A DNA stretch of 64,000 nucleotides, taken from contig QANY01002203.1 of assembly GCA_003255025.1 (NCBI GenBank), forward strand, positions 399,273 through 463,272. The letters are read 5' to 3'. This stretch comes from Datisca glomerata. Lineage: Eukaryota > Streptophyta > Magnoliopsida > Cucurbitales > Datiscaceae. This document shows, piece by piece, positions 45,650 to 56,570 of this stretch (positions are counted from its first letter, which is position 1; every line of letters begins with the position of its first letter). A program made the position numbers and the translations under genes. Under the pieces are notes generated by a model, which was not told where the DNA came from, did not search any database, and saw only the letters and a program-made list of their open reading frames with translations.

Positions 45650-46539
45650 CGACCATTTTCAATAATTTCTCGATCTTAACAGTGTACTGGCAAGTTATTG
45701 CTAGAATTAAGATTAGGATTGTCTGCGGTTGGGTTTTAACGAAAACAAGACAGTTGGACGAATCTGGATCGTCTGATCTAATTTGAACGGTTCAGATCAG
45801 TTAAAACTTTACTTGGTGAAAAAGTAAAAAAATAATTTTTTTATTTTTTAACATTTGATCTCAGCCGTCCAGATCTTCTTGGACAACGAAGATCCAACTT
45901 TCCTCCTGCAGTTGGACACCAACTGCCGAGGAACCTCATCCTAGAATTAAGGAACAAAAATACAAATTTGAAGTTCCTAGTTTCCAATTTTTTTTTGTAA
46001 TTCCATCAATTTTGAGCCTGTTACAACGTTGTGCTATCATCTGTTCATATAAGCTCAGCGCCAAGTTCTTCTTCAGCAGCCAATTCCCCAACCGAGCACT
46101 CACATTCTTGCTCAATATTTTCATGGGTGATCATTAGGAATAGGTCATTTAAAAAAACCGACCAAAAATGAAAGAAAAATAAAAAATACCATGCCAAAAA
46201 GAGTTCACCCGCGCGCCAGTGAAGTTTTGAATTTTTGTCCGTAAAGTTTATATAATCTATACTGTAAATATTAAATATACTGTAAAAATCACATGATACA
46301 TATAATATGTACTGTATATTTTATATAAACTACTCAAATTTGGAGCAATGCGCGTGGTGCGAAATTTTTTTCCCGCCTGAAAATCTATTTTCTCAAAAAT
46401 CCTGCAAATAGGCTATTTTTTATGTTTTTTTATACATGTGACCATTTTTTATGATTTTTTAGAAGTTGGCTATTTATAAAAATTATAATATTTTCACCTA
46501 CTGTCATGCCCGATCCTTCATTTGATTTTTTATACTGAT
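45650..46539. other. Unassigned sequence
   Basis: It contains a loosely palindromic patch at 45750-45900 (GTTGGACGAATCTGGATCG near one side, CAACGAAGATCCAACTT near the other). A short minus frame at 45936-46124 matches nothing I know. Confidence 0.4.
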
Positions 46540-46688
46540 GTTCCTCAAGTACAGTCTATGCTTACTCACCCTTCACATCCCGTGGTTATTAGATCTGAAA
46601 ATGAGATTTTTATACCCAAAATTATCATGCAGCTCCTTATTCTCCTATTACAGTTAGGCTCTCTTCTATCACAGAAGCTCTAATTGAT
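46540..46688 (+). pseudogene. Copia linker fragment
   Basis: The plus frame reads MLTHPSHPVVIRSENEIFIP, like the HPMxTRSKxGIxKPK motif just before RT in many plant copia polyproteins. It is cut off by the CACTA end at 46689; no neighbouring copia domain is present. Confidence 0.5.
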
Positions 46689-46835
46689 CACTACTACAAA
46701 TATCACGTTTAATGAAACCCTTTAATGACAGTTGCTCCACTGTCATATTTCAGGATGTCATCTTTATTATTTTATCACACCCCTTCATAAAAGACCCATT
46801 TATTGACGGTGAACATGATTTAATATCACAGTACG
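46689..46835. mobile_element. CACTA (En/Spm) terminal fragment
   Basis: It begins CACTACTACAAATATCACG and has the subterminal words of plant CACTA ends: AATGACAGTTGCTCCACTGT and TTATTGACGGTGAAC. The other end and transposase are not present; gypsy E sequence follows. Confidence 0.6.
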
Positions 46836-46839
46836 CATG

Positions 46840-47293
46840 GTAAGATCTGAACTGTACGTAGGAAAGAACAACATGTCATAGTCATAAGATCAGTTTGGAC
46901 GACTGCGAAAGGATAATTGGTCAGGACACATGGGAAGCAAATACAACAAGACAGAGGAGCGTTAATCAACGTCATCCAACGGGCATATTTACTCTAAAAT
47001 TTGAGGAATATTGGGTTACCCAAAGCGAAGCAGAATCTTCCTTAAAATGGGAATATCCCCTAATATCAAGTCGAAGATCCTTAGATATGGGGACATACCT
47101 CACAATTTTTGTAGTAATTTCATTATTAAAGATGTGATATCAGATTCTATAAAAAGCCTATAAATAAAGGCCAATTGTAGCATTCATTGATATAGAGAAA
47201 ACCAAACACAAACTATGTTACTCCATTGTTCTTCATCTTCATTCTCTCAAGTTTTTTATTATTTTTCGTGTGAGGGAGAAAAAATCATTTACA
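46840..47293 (+). mobile_element. 5' LTR of gypsy E (start uncertain)
   Basis: Non-coding sequence with a TATA-like CTATAAATAAAGG (47159-47171), ending TTTACA directly before the primer-like region. The end is supported by the same TTTACA/primer arrangement in element F. The 5' limit is estimated from the end of CACTA-like sequence. No 3' LTR is visible in the window. Confidence 0.5.
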
Positions 47294-47320
47294 TTTTAAT
47301 GCTTTCATTGAGAGTTGAGA
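47294..47320 (+). other. Primer-binding-site region of gypsy E
   Basis: TTTTAATGCTTTCATTGAGA, then GTTGAGAGAAACC. It matches the region in element F at 674-697. The primer tRNA is not identified. Confidence 0.5.
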
Positions 47321-47356
47321 GAAACCTTAAGAAAATAACCTCAGAAAAATTGAGCG

Positions 47357-48420
47357 ATGCCTAGAACTAGGTCGAACACCGCCCTCAACGAGGAAAAAGG
47401 AACCGGGAATGGGGATGTGAATGACTCGTTCCACCGACGTAGATACTCCAAATGATCATGAATAGGATACATAGATGGAGTAGAGGAACGCTGAAGCACT
47501 ACGCAAGGTGCAACAGACCATGCAAGACCAATTCAAGAATTTACAACGGGAAGTTGCACGGGCAAGAGCGGAGGTGAGTCAGTGAACTAATCACGAAGAA
47601 TGTGAGATCCGTTTTGAGGAAACCGAGTGAGAAACCAGACAAAGCTACAATGAGAACAGTAGGAACGTGCGAGATGAGGATGTGGAAATATAGTCTCAAC
47701 TTCACACAAGAGGGATGGCGGGAGAACCACGTCCGCCGAAGGTCGTAACCGAAGAGGCAATTGAGGAGATGTTGGAAAGGAAGATGATGGAGCTCAGGAA
47801 CCTGGGGAGTGCGGGAAAAGCTGACCTCAAGTTACTCACTCGTACTCCACTTAGTCCGGAAATCCTAATGGCCTTGGTACTAGGGAAGTTTGTGGCACCA
47901 AAGTTCAGGTGCTATGAAGGGAAGTCTGATCCTGTGGACCATCTTAGACGATTCAAACAAGTCATGACGTTGCATCAGCATGAAGATGCGTTGATGTGCC
48001 GAATGTTCCCCACTAGCCTAGACAGGATGACTTTAAAATGATATCATTCCCTTCCCGCTCATTCAATTACTAAATTTACTGTCATGTCCATTGTGTTTTT
48101 ACAATAGTACTCCATGTATCGGACAATGATAGAAGATTCAGAATACCTTTCGACCATCTCTGCCAATAAAGGAGAACCGTTGCGCGAATACACCCTCAAG
48201 TTTAAGGAAGAAATGACCAAGGTGGAAAACAACGATGACCGAATCGCCAGGCTGGCTTTCAAACGAGGACTAGACCCCAACTCACCTCTCTTCGACAATA
48301 TGTCAAAAGTCAAACCTTTGAACGTGGATGAGACGTTCCAACGGGTACAGTCCTACATTACGCTCGAAGAGGAAAAGAAACTCCAGTTGAAACTAGCAGA
48401 AATGAGGAATGATGAGTCCT
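47357..48420 (+). pseudogene. Gypsy E gag (Tat type)
   Basis: ATG at 47357 (MPRTRSNTALNEEKG). The N-terminal third has stops but shows a coiled-coil-like stretch (LRKVQQTMQDQFKNLQREVA). The gag core is open from 47715 and then from 48114: PLSPEILMALVLGKFVAPKF, YEGKSDPVDHLRRFKQVM, MCRMFPTSLDRM, then ANKGEPLREYTLKFKEEMTK, RIARLAFKRGLDPNSPLFDN and VQSYITLEEEKK. This is the retrotransposon gag domain common in Tat-type gypsy elements. A frame break at about 48040-48110 separates the two parts. Confidence 0.88.
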
Positions 48421-48539
48421 AGAAAGAAGAAAAGAACCGCATAACTGATAGAAAAATGACTCAGAAGATGGAAAATGATGACGAATGAGGTGACATTAAA
48501 CGAGATAGAAATGAGAACTGAAGAAGGTATTCAGATGAG

Positions 48540-49262
48540 GTCCATCCCTGGGAAAATGGCTAAGTACTGCTCGTATCATTGAAGCAACAAGCATTACATG
48601 AAAGACTGCTTCCAACTGAAGGATTATGTGGAGAAATTAGCGAAGAAGAGTATCTTAATCAATATGTGGAAAGGGAGGAACCGAGACGGGAAAAAGAAAA
48701 AGAGACCAAAGATGAAGAGAAATGGGAAAATAGGAAACAACCACTTCGAATCGTTGACACCATCATCGGATTAACTGAGAAAATGGGAACACGTTGAATG
48801 ACGGAGAAAGCGTACCACTAATATTTGATGACCTGGACCTGAAGCATGACGAGCGCCATAACGACGCCCTAGTCATTTCAATCCAAGTCGGGAACTACTT
48901 ATTAAGAAGGATGTTGATTGATGACGGGAGTGCCGTCAATGTCTTACCACGATCCACGCTTTAGAAGATGGTCATAGGAAATCTGCAGCTACAAGAGCCC
49001 CACAACCGTTGATAGGCTTCAAAGGAGTAGTTAGTTACTCAGAGGGAATTGTAGTTCTTCCCATTAACACTGAGCCCTTCAACTACCTCACAGAATTTGT
49101 AGTATTAGACACATCATCTCCCTATAACGACATCTTGAGAAGAACCTGGTTATACGAGATGAGAGTTGTACCATCAACATTCTACCAAGTATTGGAGTAC
49201 ACGTCTATAGAAGGGATAAAGACTACAGGGGAGATTAGGCAGCTGCCCGGATACGTGCAATG
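48540..49262 (+). pseudogene. Gypsy E zinc-binding segment and protease
   Basis: YCSYH-SNKHYMKDCFQLKD (about 48565-48625) has the C-x2-H...H-x4-C spacing typical of the Tat group. Further on, NDALVISIQVGNYLLRRMLI and DDGSAVNVLPRSTL (about 48865-48965) form the protease active site, with DDGS for the usual D-S/T-G. Then IGFKGVVSYSEGIVVLPINT, FNYLTEFVVLDTSSPYNDIL and GEIRQLPGYVQ, stopping at 49261. There are several frame breaks in the first half. Confidence 0.82.
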
Positions 49263-49419
49263 ATCGCGGAAGACTCAGCGAAAAGAAAAATAAATGGTAA
49301 ATAAGTGGAGGAGCTAATGGTTGCTATGGAACAATAAAAATCATAGGAAGATGGGTAGGTGGGCCCAAGGTACAAGGCAGTTGAAGAAACCGAACCTATT
49401 TACTTGGACGAAGAAATGC

Positions 49420-50820
49420 AGAAGACGACAACATCAGGACCCATCTAGAATAGATAGAAAAAGAGCGACTGATAGGATTCCTCTGAGAAAATAAGGATAT
49501 CTTTGCAAACATGGCCCAGGAGATGACATGTATCCCTGAAAATATAATATGTCATAAACTAAAGACTAATCCCATTGTCAGGCCAGTAAAGCAATGGAAA
49601 AGGAGTTTCGCGCTAGAATGAAATATAACCATTAAAGAAGAAGTCAACAAGTTGCTAAAAGCGGGCTTCATCAGGGAAGTAGATTACCCATAGTGGCTCG
49701 CGAATTTTGTCATGGTTAAGAAGAAGAATGGGAAATGGAGAATCTGTGTAGATTTTACAGATATGAATAAAGTCTGCCCCAAAGATGAATATTCATTGCC
49801 GAAAATAGATCAGATGGTGGATGCCACTTCGGGACACAAGCTCCTAAGCTTCATGGATGCCTTCTCCAGATATAACCAGGTGAAAACATTCTAACCTGAT
49901 CAGGAAAAAATGTCTTTCATAAATGAACATGATACTTTTTGTTACAGATTAATGCCTTTCGGTTTGAAAAAATGTAGGTGCTACTTACCAGAGATTGGTG
50001 AACAAAATCTTTCGAGAATAGATCAAGAAAACCATAGAGGTCTATGTGGAAGATATGCTAGTGAAGAGTTGTAAATAAGAAGATCACATCAATGACCTCA
50101 ATGAAGCTTTCTCAATCTTGAGGGGAAGCTCACATCAAAGATCAAATCAATGACTTGTTTCACATCAAAGAGATCAATGCACCTTCAGAGTGGCAGCGGG
50201 AAAATTCTTAGAACACTTGGTCACACAATGAAGAATTGAAGTCAACCAAGACCAGGTGAAAGCCATAATGGATATGAGATCCCCTCGAAACTGAAATGAA
50301 ATACAAGGTTTGACTGGGAGACTAGCCACGCTAAACAGATTCCTTTCAAGGTCAACTAACAAATGTAAATCCATCTTTGCAAAATTAAGAAAGAACTCTA
50401 CAGAAGGATAGGATGAAGAGTGTGAAGAAGCTCTTAAAAAAATCAAGGAAATTTTGATGACTCCACCATTATTATCAAAACCAAAACCTAGAGAACTGTT
50501 GTTCTTATATGTAGCCATGTCGCAGACAGTTGGTGGCAGTTAAGATCCATAATACTTTGTAAGCAAAATCTTGGTGGCGGTTAAGATCCAGAATGGAGAA
50601 ACTAATACTGGACATCGTGGTGGCAGCACGAAAACTAAGGCCCTACTTTCAAGCACATCGCATAAATGTGCTAACAGATTCACCAATCAGAAGCCTCCTA
50701 CATTCACCCGAGGTCAGCGGAAGAATGAAAAAATAGACGATAGAATTATGTCAGTACGAAATCCATTATGAGCTGAGAACGTCAATTAAAGGCCAAGTTT
50801 TAGCAGACTTTCTTGCCGAT
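49420..50820 (+). pseudogene. Gypsy E reverse transcriptase and RNase H
   Basis: IKEEVNKLLKAGFIREVDYP, a stop, WLANFVMVKKKNGKWRICVD, FTDMNKVCPKDEYSLPKIDQ, LLSFMDAFSRYNQVK, FCYRLMPFGLKK, then VYVEDMLVKS at about 50040: the YVDD box is YVED. RNase H and connection parts follow in broken frames: LVVAARKLRPYFQ-type residues near 50610, RINVLTDSPIRSLLHSPEVS and KGQVLADFLADFT near 50790. It is heavily mutated between 50060 and 50560. Confidence 0.88.
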
Positions 50821-50869
50821 TTCACTGCTGATAGTAGGGAAGAAGCAGAAAATGAACCACAGACCACTG

Positions 50870-51290
50870 AAAGTGGAACATGGGAGTCGTACGTCGACGG
50901 AGCCTCAAACAATAAAGGAGCCAAAGTGGGAATTGTGCTACAGGCTCTGTTTGGTGAAACTCTAGAGCACTCCATTTCATTTGGATTAAATGCCTCGAAA
51001 AACGAGGTAGAATAACAAGCTTTGACAGCAAGAATCTCTTTACTATGGGAGTTAGAGGTAAATGAAGTAAAAATATTATGTGATTCAATGCTAGTTGTGA
51101 AACAGCTCACAGGAGAGTTCATGATGAAAGATGAAAGAATGATCAATAATTTACAACAAGAAAAAGAACTATTGAGCCAGTTGAAGAGTTACAAAATCCA
51201 TCACGTCCCAAGAACGGAGAACGGACACGCGAATGCATTAGCAAATCTGCGATCTTCGCTACAACTCTCACGCAAGCAAAACATGTAGGT
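50870..51290 (+). pseudogene. Gypsy E second RNase H (archaeal type)
   Basis: After the retroviral RNase H comes a second one: WESYVDGASNNKGAKVGIVL (catalytic Asp), LNASKNEVE, a stop, QALTARISLLWELEVNEVKI, LCDSMLVVKQLTGEF (Asp), IHHVPRTENGHANALANL, where the last active-site Asp of this motif is Asn. A second, archaeal-type RNase H is the defining feature of the Tat lineage of plant gypsy elements. The frame is open for about 88 codons from 51022. Confidence 0.85.
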
Positions 51291-51419
51291 CGAGTTTCTC
51301 GAAAAACCAAGTATCACAACAAAGGAGGTAGAAGATGTGGAAATTGAGAAGGAGCCAAGCTGTTAGGATGATGTGATCCGCTACCTGAAAGAAGCAATAT
51401 TTCTAGATGACAAACTTCA

Positions 51420-52549
51420 TGCAAAAAAATATTCAGCAACAAAGCACCATGTACTGCTTAATCAATAATATGTTGTATAAATGATCCTTTTTAGGTTTGT
51501 ATTTAAAATGGTTGTGGGAGAATGAAGCCCAATATGTGTTGGCAGAAATATATGAAGGGGTATCTGGAAACCATACTGAGTGCAGGTCTTGGCGCATAAA
51601 ATTTTGACTGAGGAGTATTATTGGCCAAAATTTCACCAAGACACTAAGAAATACGTAAAGAAGTGTGACAAATGCCAAAGATTTGTTGTCAAGATGGCCT
51701 CGCATGAGCTAAATATCATGGCCAGTCCGTGGCCATTCATGCAGTGAGCCTTTGACATCATTGGGCCACTCCCAATGGTTCCTGCTCAGAAATGATTCTT
51801 ATTGGTAGCAACAGACTACTTCACAAAGTGGATCGAAGCTTAAGCATTCACGAGGATTCGTGAGGAAGAAGTTAGAGGATTTCTATGGAAGAATATAGTA
51901 TGTCAGTACGGGATACCACAAGTCCTTACTCTGACAATGAACTATAGTTCACGGGTAAAATGGTGAAAACTTTATGTGAAGACTTGAAAATTATTAATCA
52001 GTTCTCCACCCTGCATTACCCACGAGGGAATGGGAAAGTCGAGAGATCCAATCGAATTATACTCGTTAGTATGAAGAAACGACTGGAATTGGCAAAAGAC
52101 AGATAGGTAGAAGAAGTCCCGGCAGTACTGTGGGCATACAGAGCGGCTCCTTGAGAGGCAACAGGTGAAACACCGTTCGCTCTGGCATACAGAACAGAAG
52201 CAGTATTACCGATTGGAATCGGAAGCTCGACAAAAAGATCAAAGCTAAATAGATAGCAGAACGGGGAACTATTGGAAGAACAAATGAGGCGGCTTTAGTC
52301 CGAATGGCTAGCTACAACCAGAAAAGGAAGGCTTACGTCCGGAAGAGAATCAAAAGAAGGGAGTTCTAGAAAAAGGACTAAGTGCTGAAAAAGATCTTTC
52401 AAACGAAAGGGAAGCTTAGATCAACCTAGGAAGGGCCATACATCGTTAAGCAAACATGTGATAGTGGTTATTATTACCTAGAAACTGAGGAAGGAATAGA
52501 TCTAGCAAAACCATGGAATGTTGGCTACTTGAAAAAGTACTTTGTTTAA
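51420..52549 (+). pseudogene. Gypsy E integrase
   Basis: Zinc-binding part: GNHTECRSW and KILTEEYYWPKFHQDTKK, YVKKCDKCQRF (51530-51690). Core: AFDIIGPLPMVPAQK (Asp), ATDYFTKWIEA, SDNEL-FTGKMVK (Asp), STLHYPRGNGKVERSNRIIL, VLWAYRAAP, TGETPFALAYRTEAVLPI. C-terminus: KVFQTKGKLR, WEGPYIVKQT-type residues and KPWNVGYLKKYFV, then the stop at 52547. No chromodomain is present. Multiple stops and shifts occur. Confidence 0.86.
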
Positions 52550-52659
52550 GTTTTTTTTTCTTTTGAACATTCTGATTAATTCTTCTCGTGGTTTTTTCTC
52601 CCCACAAGGTGTTATCCACGTAAAAGCTTGTGTTAATTCTCTTCCCTTGTCTTTAATAA

Positions 52660-53140
52660 GATGTAGAAATTGAAGGTCGGCGTCTAGTGTCCTAAGCCCT
52701 TGAGAACGAGAAAACTTGTTCCCTAAAATGTGGAAACTAAATGTCGGCGGTCTTGTGGCCTAAGACATTAAAAACGGGGAACCTTGTTCCTTAAATTGTG
52801 AAAACTAAAGGTCGACGGTCCTATGACCTAAGCCCTTGGGAACGAAACCTGTTCCCTAAAATGTGAAACTAAAGGTCGGCGGTCTTGTGACCTAAGCCCT
52901 TGGGAACGGGGAAACCTGTTCTCTAAAATGTAGAAACTAAAGGTTGACGGTCTTGTGACATAAGCCATTGGGAATGGGAAAACTTCTTCCCTAAAATGTG
53001 AAAACTAAAGGTCGATGGTCTTGTAACCTAAGCCCTTGAGAGTGGGGCCGCATTCTCTCTAAAATGTGGAAATCAAAAGGTCGGTGGTTTTGTGGCCTAA
53101 GCCTTTGAGAGTGGACGAATCCCTCTCTAAAATATGAAAA
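52660..53140. repeat. About 67-bp tandem array 3' of gypsy E pol
   Basis: Seven units with AAAGGTCGGCGGTCTTGTGA, CCTAAGCCCTTGGGAACGG and TTCCCTAAAATGTG. Anchors at about 52673, 52740, 52808, 52870, 52938, 53006 and 53075. Minus frames here are shadows of the array. The untranslated region between pol and the 3' LTR is a known site of tandem-array growth in Tat-type elements. Confidence 0.9.
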
Positions 53141-53380
53141 ATAAAGAAGTATGAGAAAATGAGAGCATGAGAAAATGTGAAAAATCAGATAAGGTGGAAA
53201 CGAGACGAGAAACCCTAACAAACGCCTAAATGCACGAAAATGGGAATAACTAAACAATGTGAAAACAAGACGTGAAGCGGACAAATGCCCAAATACGTGG
53301 AAGCAGAAATGATCAAATAAGATGGAAACGGAATGTGAAACTTTAACAAATGCACACATGTGTGAAAACGGGAAATTTCA
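53141..53380. repeat. Degenerate repeats following the 67-bp array
   Basis: About three weak copies, 65-75 bp long, of words such as GATAAGGTGGAAACGAGACG, AAACCCTAACAAACGCCTAA and ATGTGAAAAC. Confidence 0.55.
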
Positions 53381-53626
53381 AGCAGAAAACAGAATAAAGG
53401 AATCCTAAGACAAAGAGCATCCGTTCACAGGAAAAGGAAACTAAAAGCTCTGTAAGCAGGAGTTTCTTTTTTATTTTGTTCTTTAAATGTTAAGTTGGAA
53501 TAATAAAAAAGTTTAGCCAAGAACTCAAATTAGCAAAAGGAAATTTGTTTCATTAATGAAAAGTACAGCTAAAGATAAACAAAGCATAGGAAAATCAATA
53601 CAAGAAATCAAAGGAGAAAGCTAAGT

Positions 53627-53835
53627 TTAAGCTTCATCATTTCCTGGTGAAGGAAGATTAGCAAGGACACCCTTAATGGGGGAATCCTGCTCAGAACGAG
53701 ATGCAAGAAGCTCGCACAGAAGCATCTGGGGAGCTATTTTTTCTAGGCCATCTCTGTAGCCTACACTGTAAACCATCCCTTCAGTTTATCCAAAAGTGTT
53801 TGGTATTCCTCTCTGAACATATATTTGTATTATGT
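53627..53835 (-). CDS. Antisense reading frame 3' of gypsy E pol
   Basis: The minus strand has an open frame of about 49 codons from an ATG near 53776 to a stop at 53627-53629, with MVYSVGYRDGLEKIAPQ and PIKGVLANLPSPGNDEA. Upstream, REEYQTLLDKLKG in another frame suggests a single frameshift in a longer protein. Extra antisense frames between pol and the 3' LTR are known in some Tat-type gypsy elements, which is why I list it. Function unknown; it could be chance. Confidence 0.4.
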
Positions 53836-53846
53836 AGATCATTACA

Positions 53847-54660
53847 ATGGCGCAACCCGTTCCGAGCGACCGCAAGGTTCGAGAGGACCGCAAGCGTAAG
53901 CACATTCGCAAGGACATGTGTGCAGATCTACCTGAAGAGCAAGAAGCCGGGTTACGTGCTTTAAATGCATAAGTGATCGCACTTCAGGCAGAGTCAGCTC
54001 CATAAGGGCGGATATTTCACAATTCATGGAGGTGCAGAGAAAGATGATGGCTGTCTAAGAGATGATGAGCACAACATTGGCGAGTCTTTTGAAATGGGAC
54101 ACTGGTAAGTCTCAAGCCCAATATGATGAGCCACGTGTCACCCCGACTCAAGGTAAAGAACAATGAGGTTTTGATGAAGGTATGAGTCCTTCCCGCCAAG
54201 AAGAGCTACTGGTCTCTTCGTTACTTTTATATAAAGGTGATAATGATGAAAGGTTCATCCAGCTGGATGCTTTAGACAATGCATTCGCTAACTTGCTATT
54301 GGTCCCATCTATGATTGGAACAACTAAAGGACGTTGAAAGGTATTATTCTATTTATTCGTATTTCATCTTTTCTATATATATAACACGTACAATCTAATT
54401 ATTAATCTAAGACCTTACTTGGGGCAGTGTTTTGGTAGGGCAAACAAACCTTGTCCGAGTCTACCAAAAGCCAATTCCCGATGAAGTTGCGTAACACTAG
54501 GGAGAGGAGAGATGGTCCTCTACTTAGTTCACCCTATTTGAAAGGTAAACCAATCGCTAAACGCAATAATAAGGTATTTAAAGTGGGTCTGTACACATTA
54601 GTATTAGACTTGTTAGACATTCTGGCATCCATGCTAAACGTAGAGACATAAATACTCTCG
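53847..54660 (+). pseudogene. Unrecognised, possibly spliced protein
   Basis: From ATG at 53847: MAQPVPSDRKVREDRKRKHI, then DLPEEQEAGLRALNA, a stop; after a frame change, ISQFMEVQRKMMAV, MSTTLASLLKWDTGKSQAQY, MSPSRQEELLVSSLLLYKGD, NDERFIQLDALDNAFANLLL. A GT at about 54341 and an AG at 54428 could bound an intron. A further frame (54451-54651) reads LRNTRERRDGPLLSSPYLKG. The residue mix is coding-like with only a few breaks. I recognise no domain. It may belong to gypsy E's 3' region or to an inserted transposon gene. Confidence 0.4.
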
Positions 54661-55024
54661 GTCCAAAAAATTGGCTTGGCTTGGACTTTATAGACTAGTT
54701 TGTCTGCATTGTGACCTTGGAGGCTCGTCGTACGTCGATGAGCAACCGATTCTGATTTCTTCCCAAGTTTTTTGTTGTGAGTATCTACTACTCAGTATCA
54801 TCCTTATTTTAGGTTTGTATGTACGTTGTGTATCATATTTTTTTGTGCCACTACAGAGCCAACGTGTTTCAAAACTACTAGAGCTTCCTAGTTTTATAAG
54901 GAAACAAAAGATCGTGGATAGATATGTGCCAACGCTTGAGCTAGAAACTACAACAAACAAAATTAATGTTGTTAAGATATTAAATGTCGACTTAGTATGA
55001 TTGTGTAAACGTATTGTGTGATCT
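54661..55024 (+). other. Coding-like stretch of unknown origin
   Basis: Short plus frames (FVCIVTLEARRTSMSNR in one, 54671-55000 in another) continue the unknown region up to the copia C LTR. There is faint similarity to the region before the catalytic core of transposon ULP1 proteins, too weak to name. Confidence 0.25.
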
Positions 55025-55472
55025 GGATTTCATCGACGGATTCAATTTGGTTCAGTTCGGTTTATTTTCAATTTCGTCGACGTTTTCATTTTCTGGTTCA
55101 AGTCTTGGTTTTGCGTCGTTTTTCTAATGGTAGAATTCTGACAAGTTAGTTCGACTAAGGTGGTGAAGTTGGGTGCTCTTCAGCTGCCTCAAATCGTTTT
55201 ATCTTTGAAAACAGACGCCGTTATCAACCTTAGTACCATAAATGAGGGGGTATGATTGATGAAGGAAACTGTGCAAACAGAACTTGGTTTGATTTCTTAT
55301 TATTCCATTATGTATTGTTTTAACTTTTGTAAATAAGCTTTCCACATTTCGTAATTATTGTATTTATATTACTTTTCACAATTTTATTTTCATGTCGTAA
55401 TTAATATATTTACAGAATTTTTATATTATTATTATTTCCATTTAATCTTATAATAAAATACTGTTTCCAACA
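55025..55472 (+). mobile_element. 5' LTR of copia C, 5'-truncated
   Basis: It matches the second half of the LTR at 59664-60764 (shared GGTTCAAGTCTTGGTTTTGC, GGTGAAGTTGGGTG, CATTTAATCTTAT, TTTCCAACA). The first 650 bp or so are missing, so the element lost its left end. Confidence 0.82.
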
Positions 55473-55912
55473 ATCTTAAAACAATTAATCTATACAAGTT
55501 ATTGTATTATAGGATTAATTTTTGGAAATTAATTTGGTTTTCACAAAATTGTCAAAATTTTATTTTGAAAATTGATTTGGGTTTTCTCAATCTAAAATTT
55601 TTATTTTAAATATTCTCTAAAATTTTGAAACTTGAAGTAACTATGCAAAAAAGTTTTGTCTAGGAAATTGAAATGGAAGTGGACTCGTCCCTCCAATTAC
55701 CTCGAAACTGTATACTGTTGATAGGGTTGGTCCTGTATTGGGTCTAAGAACCCCACCAGTTCGCCTTAACAGTTATCTGTAAAAGTGTTATTCGGTTTAT
55801 TTTGCAAAATTCTGGTAAAATTAGCATATTTTTGTCTTCGAGAAAATAGCATAATTTTAAAAGTGTTGATACACTTCTGGTTTATATTTCAGACAAAGAA
55901 ATATGGCAACTG
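55473..55912 (+). other. Copia C leader
   Basis: Non-coding AT-rich leader. No standard primer site follows the LTR end; TTTATATTTCAG just before the gag ATG looks like a splice acceptor. Confidence 0.45.
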
Positions 55913-56130
55913 AGACCAACAACAAAGGAAATGGTCCAAACAAGCTAGGACCTAAATGAGGGGTTTCTAAGAAACCAAAGTTCCAAGGCAAGTGCTACAA
56001 TTGTGAGAAATTGGATCACAAATCATCTGAGTGTAGACTGCCTAAAAGAAACAAGAAGACTGTGATTGACAACATTGCTCGAGACGTTTCTGATATCAAC
56101 CTCTCAGCAGTGATTTCTGAGGTCAACATG
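55913..56130 (+). pseudogene. Copia C gag, internally deleted
   Basis: ATG at 55913 (MATETNNKGNGPNKLG), a stop, then KFQGKCYNCEKLDHKSSECR, a complete CCHC knuckle. Only about 20 codons separate the start from the knuckle region, so the gag core seen in copia B (about 200 residues) is absent. The TTTCAG before the ATG leaves open that an upstream exon existed. Confidence 0.68.
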
Positions 56131-56570
56131 GTTAGATTAAATCCAAATGAATGTGGATTGACACTGGTGCTACCCGCCAGTGTGTTCTGACCGTGGGATG
56201 TTCTTTACCTTTGAGCTACTGAGCATGGAGAGAAGTGTTCATGGAGAACTCGACATCCTCTGAGATGAAAGGCTAAGGAAAAGTGGTGTTGAAGATGACT
56301 TCAGGGAAGAAATTGACTCTGAACAATGTACTGTATGTACCTAAAATCCGGAAGATCCTTATGTCTGGTTCAATGGTGAATAACCATGGATTTCGTATGG
56401 TGTCTGAGTTAAACAAAATTTTTTTGTCTAAGAGCAAAATGTATGTTGGTAAGGGTTATATGAGTGATGTAATGTTCAAACTCAATGTAATGACTTTGGT
56501 AAAACTCAATATTAATAAAGTTAATTCTTCTGCTTACTTGCTTGAGTCTTCCAATTTATGACATGAAAGA
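56131..56570 (+). pseudogene. Copia C protease
   Basis: WIDTGATRQ near 56155 (active site DTGA intact) is followed by a frameshift, then VVLKMTSGKKLTLNNVLYVP, KIRKILMSGSMVNNHGFRMV, KMYVGKGYMSDVMFKLNVM and SSAYLLESSNL, ending at a stop (56559). It is close to copia B in sequence and order. Confidence 0.83.

Noticed and set aside
52991..53359. Minus-strand frame of 122 codons
   Set aside because: It overlaps the tandem array after gypsy E pol; the repeated HSQ-L and F-SH words mirror the DNA repeats.
54661..55000. ULP1-type gene downstream of gypsy E
   Set aside because: Only a vague residue resemblance; no His or Cys motif of C48 proteases is readable.
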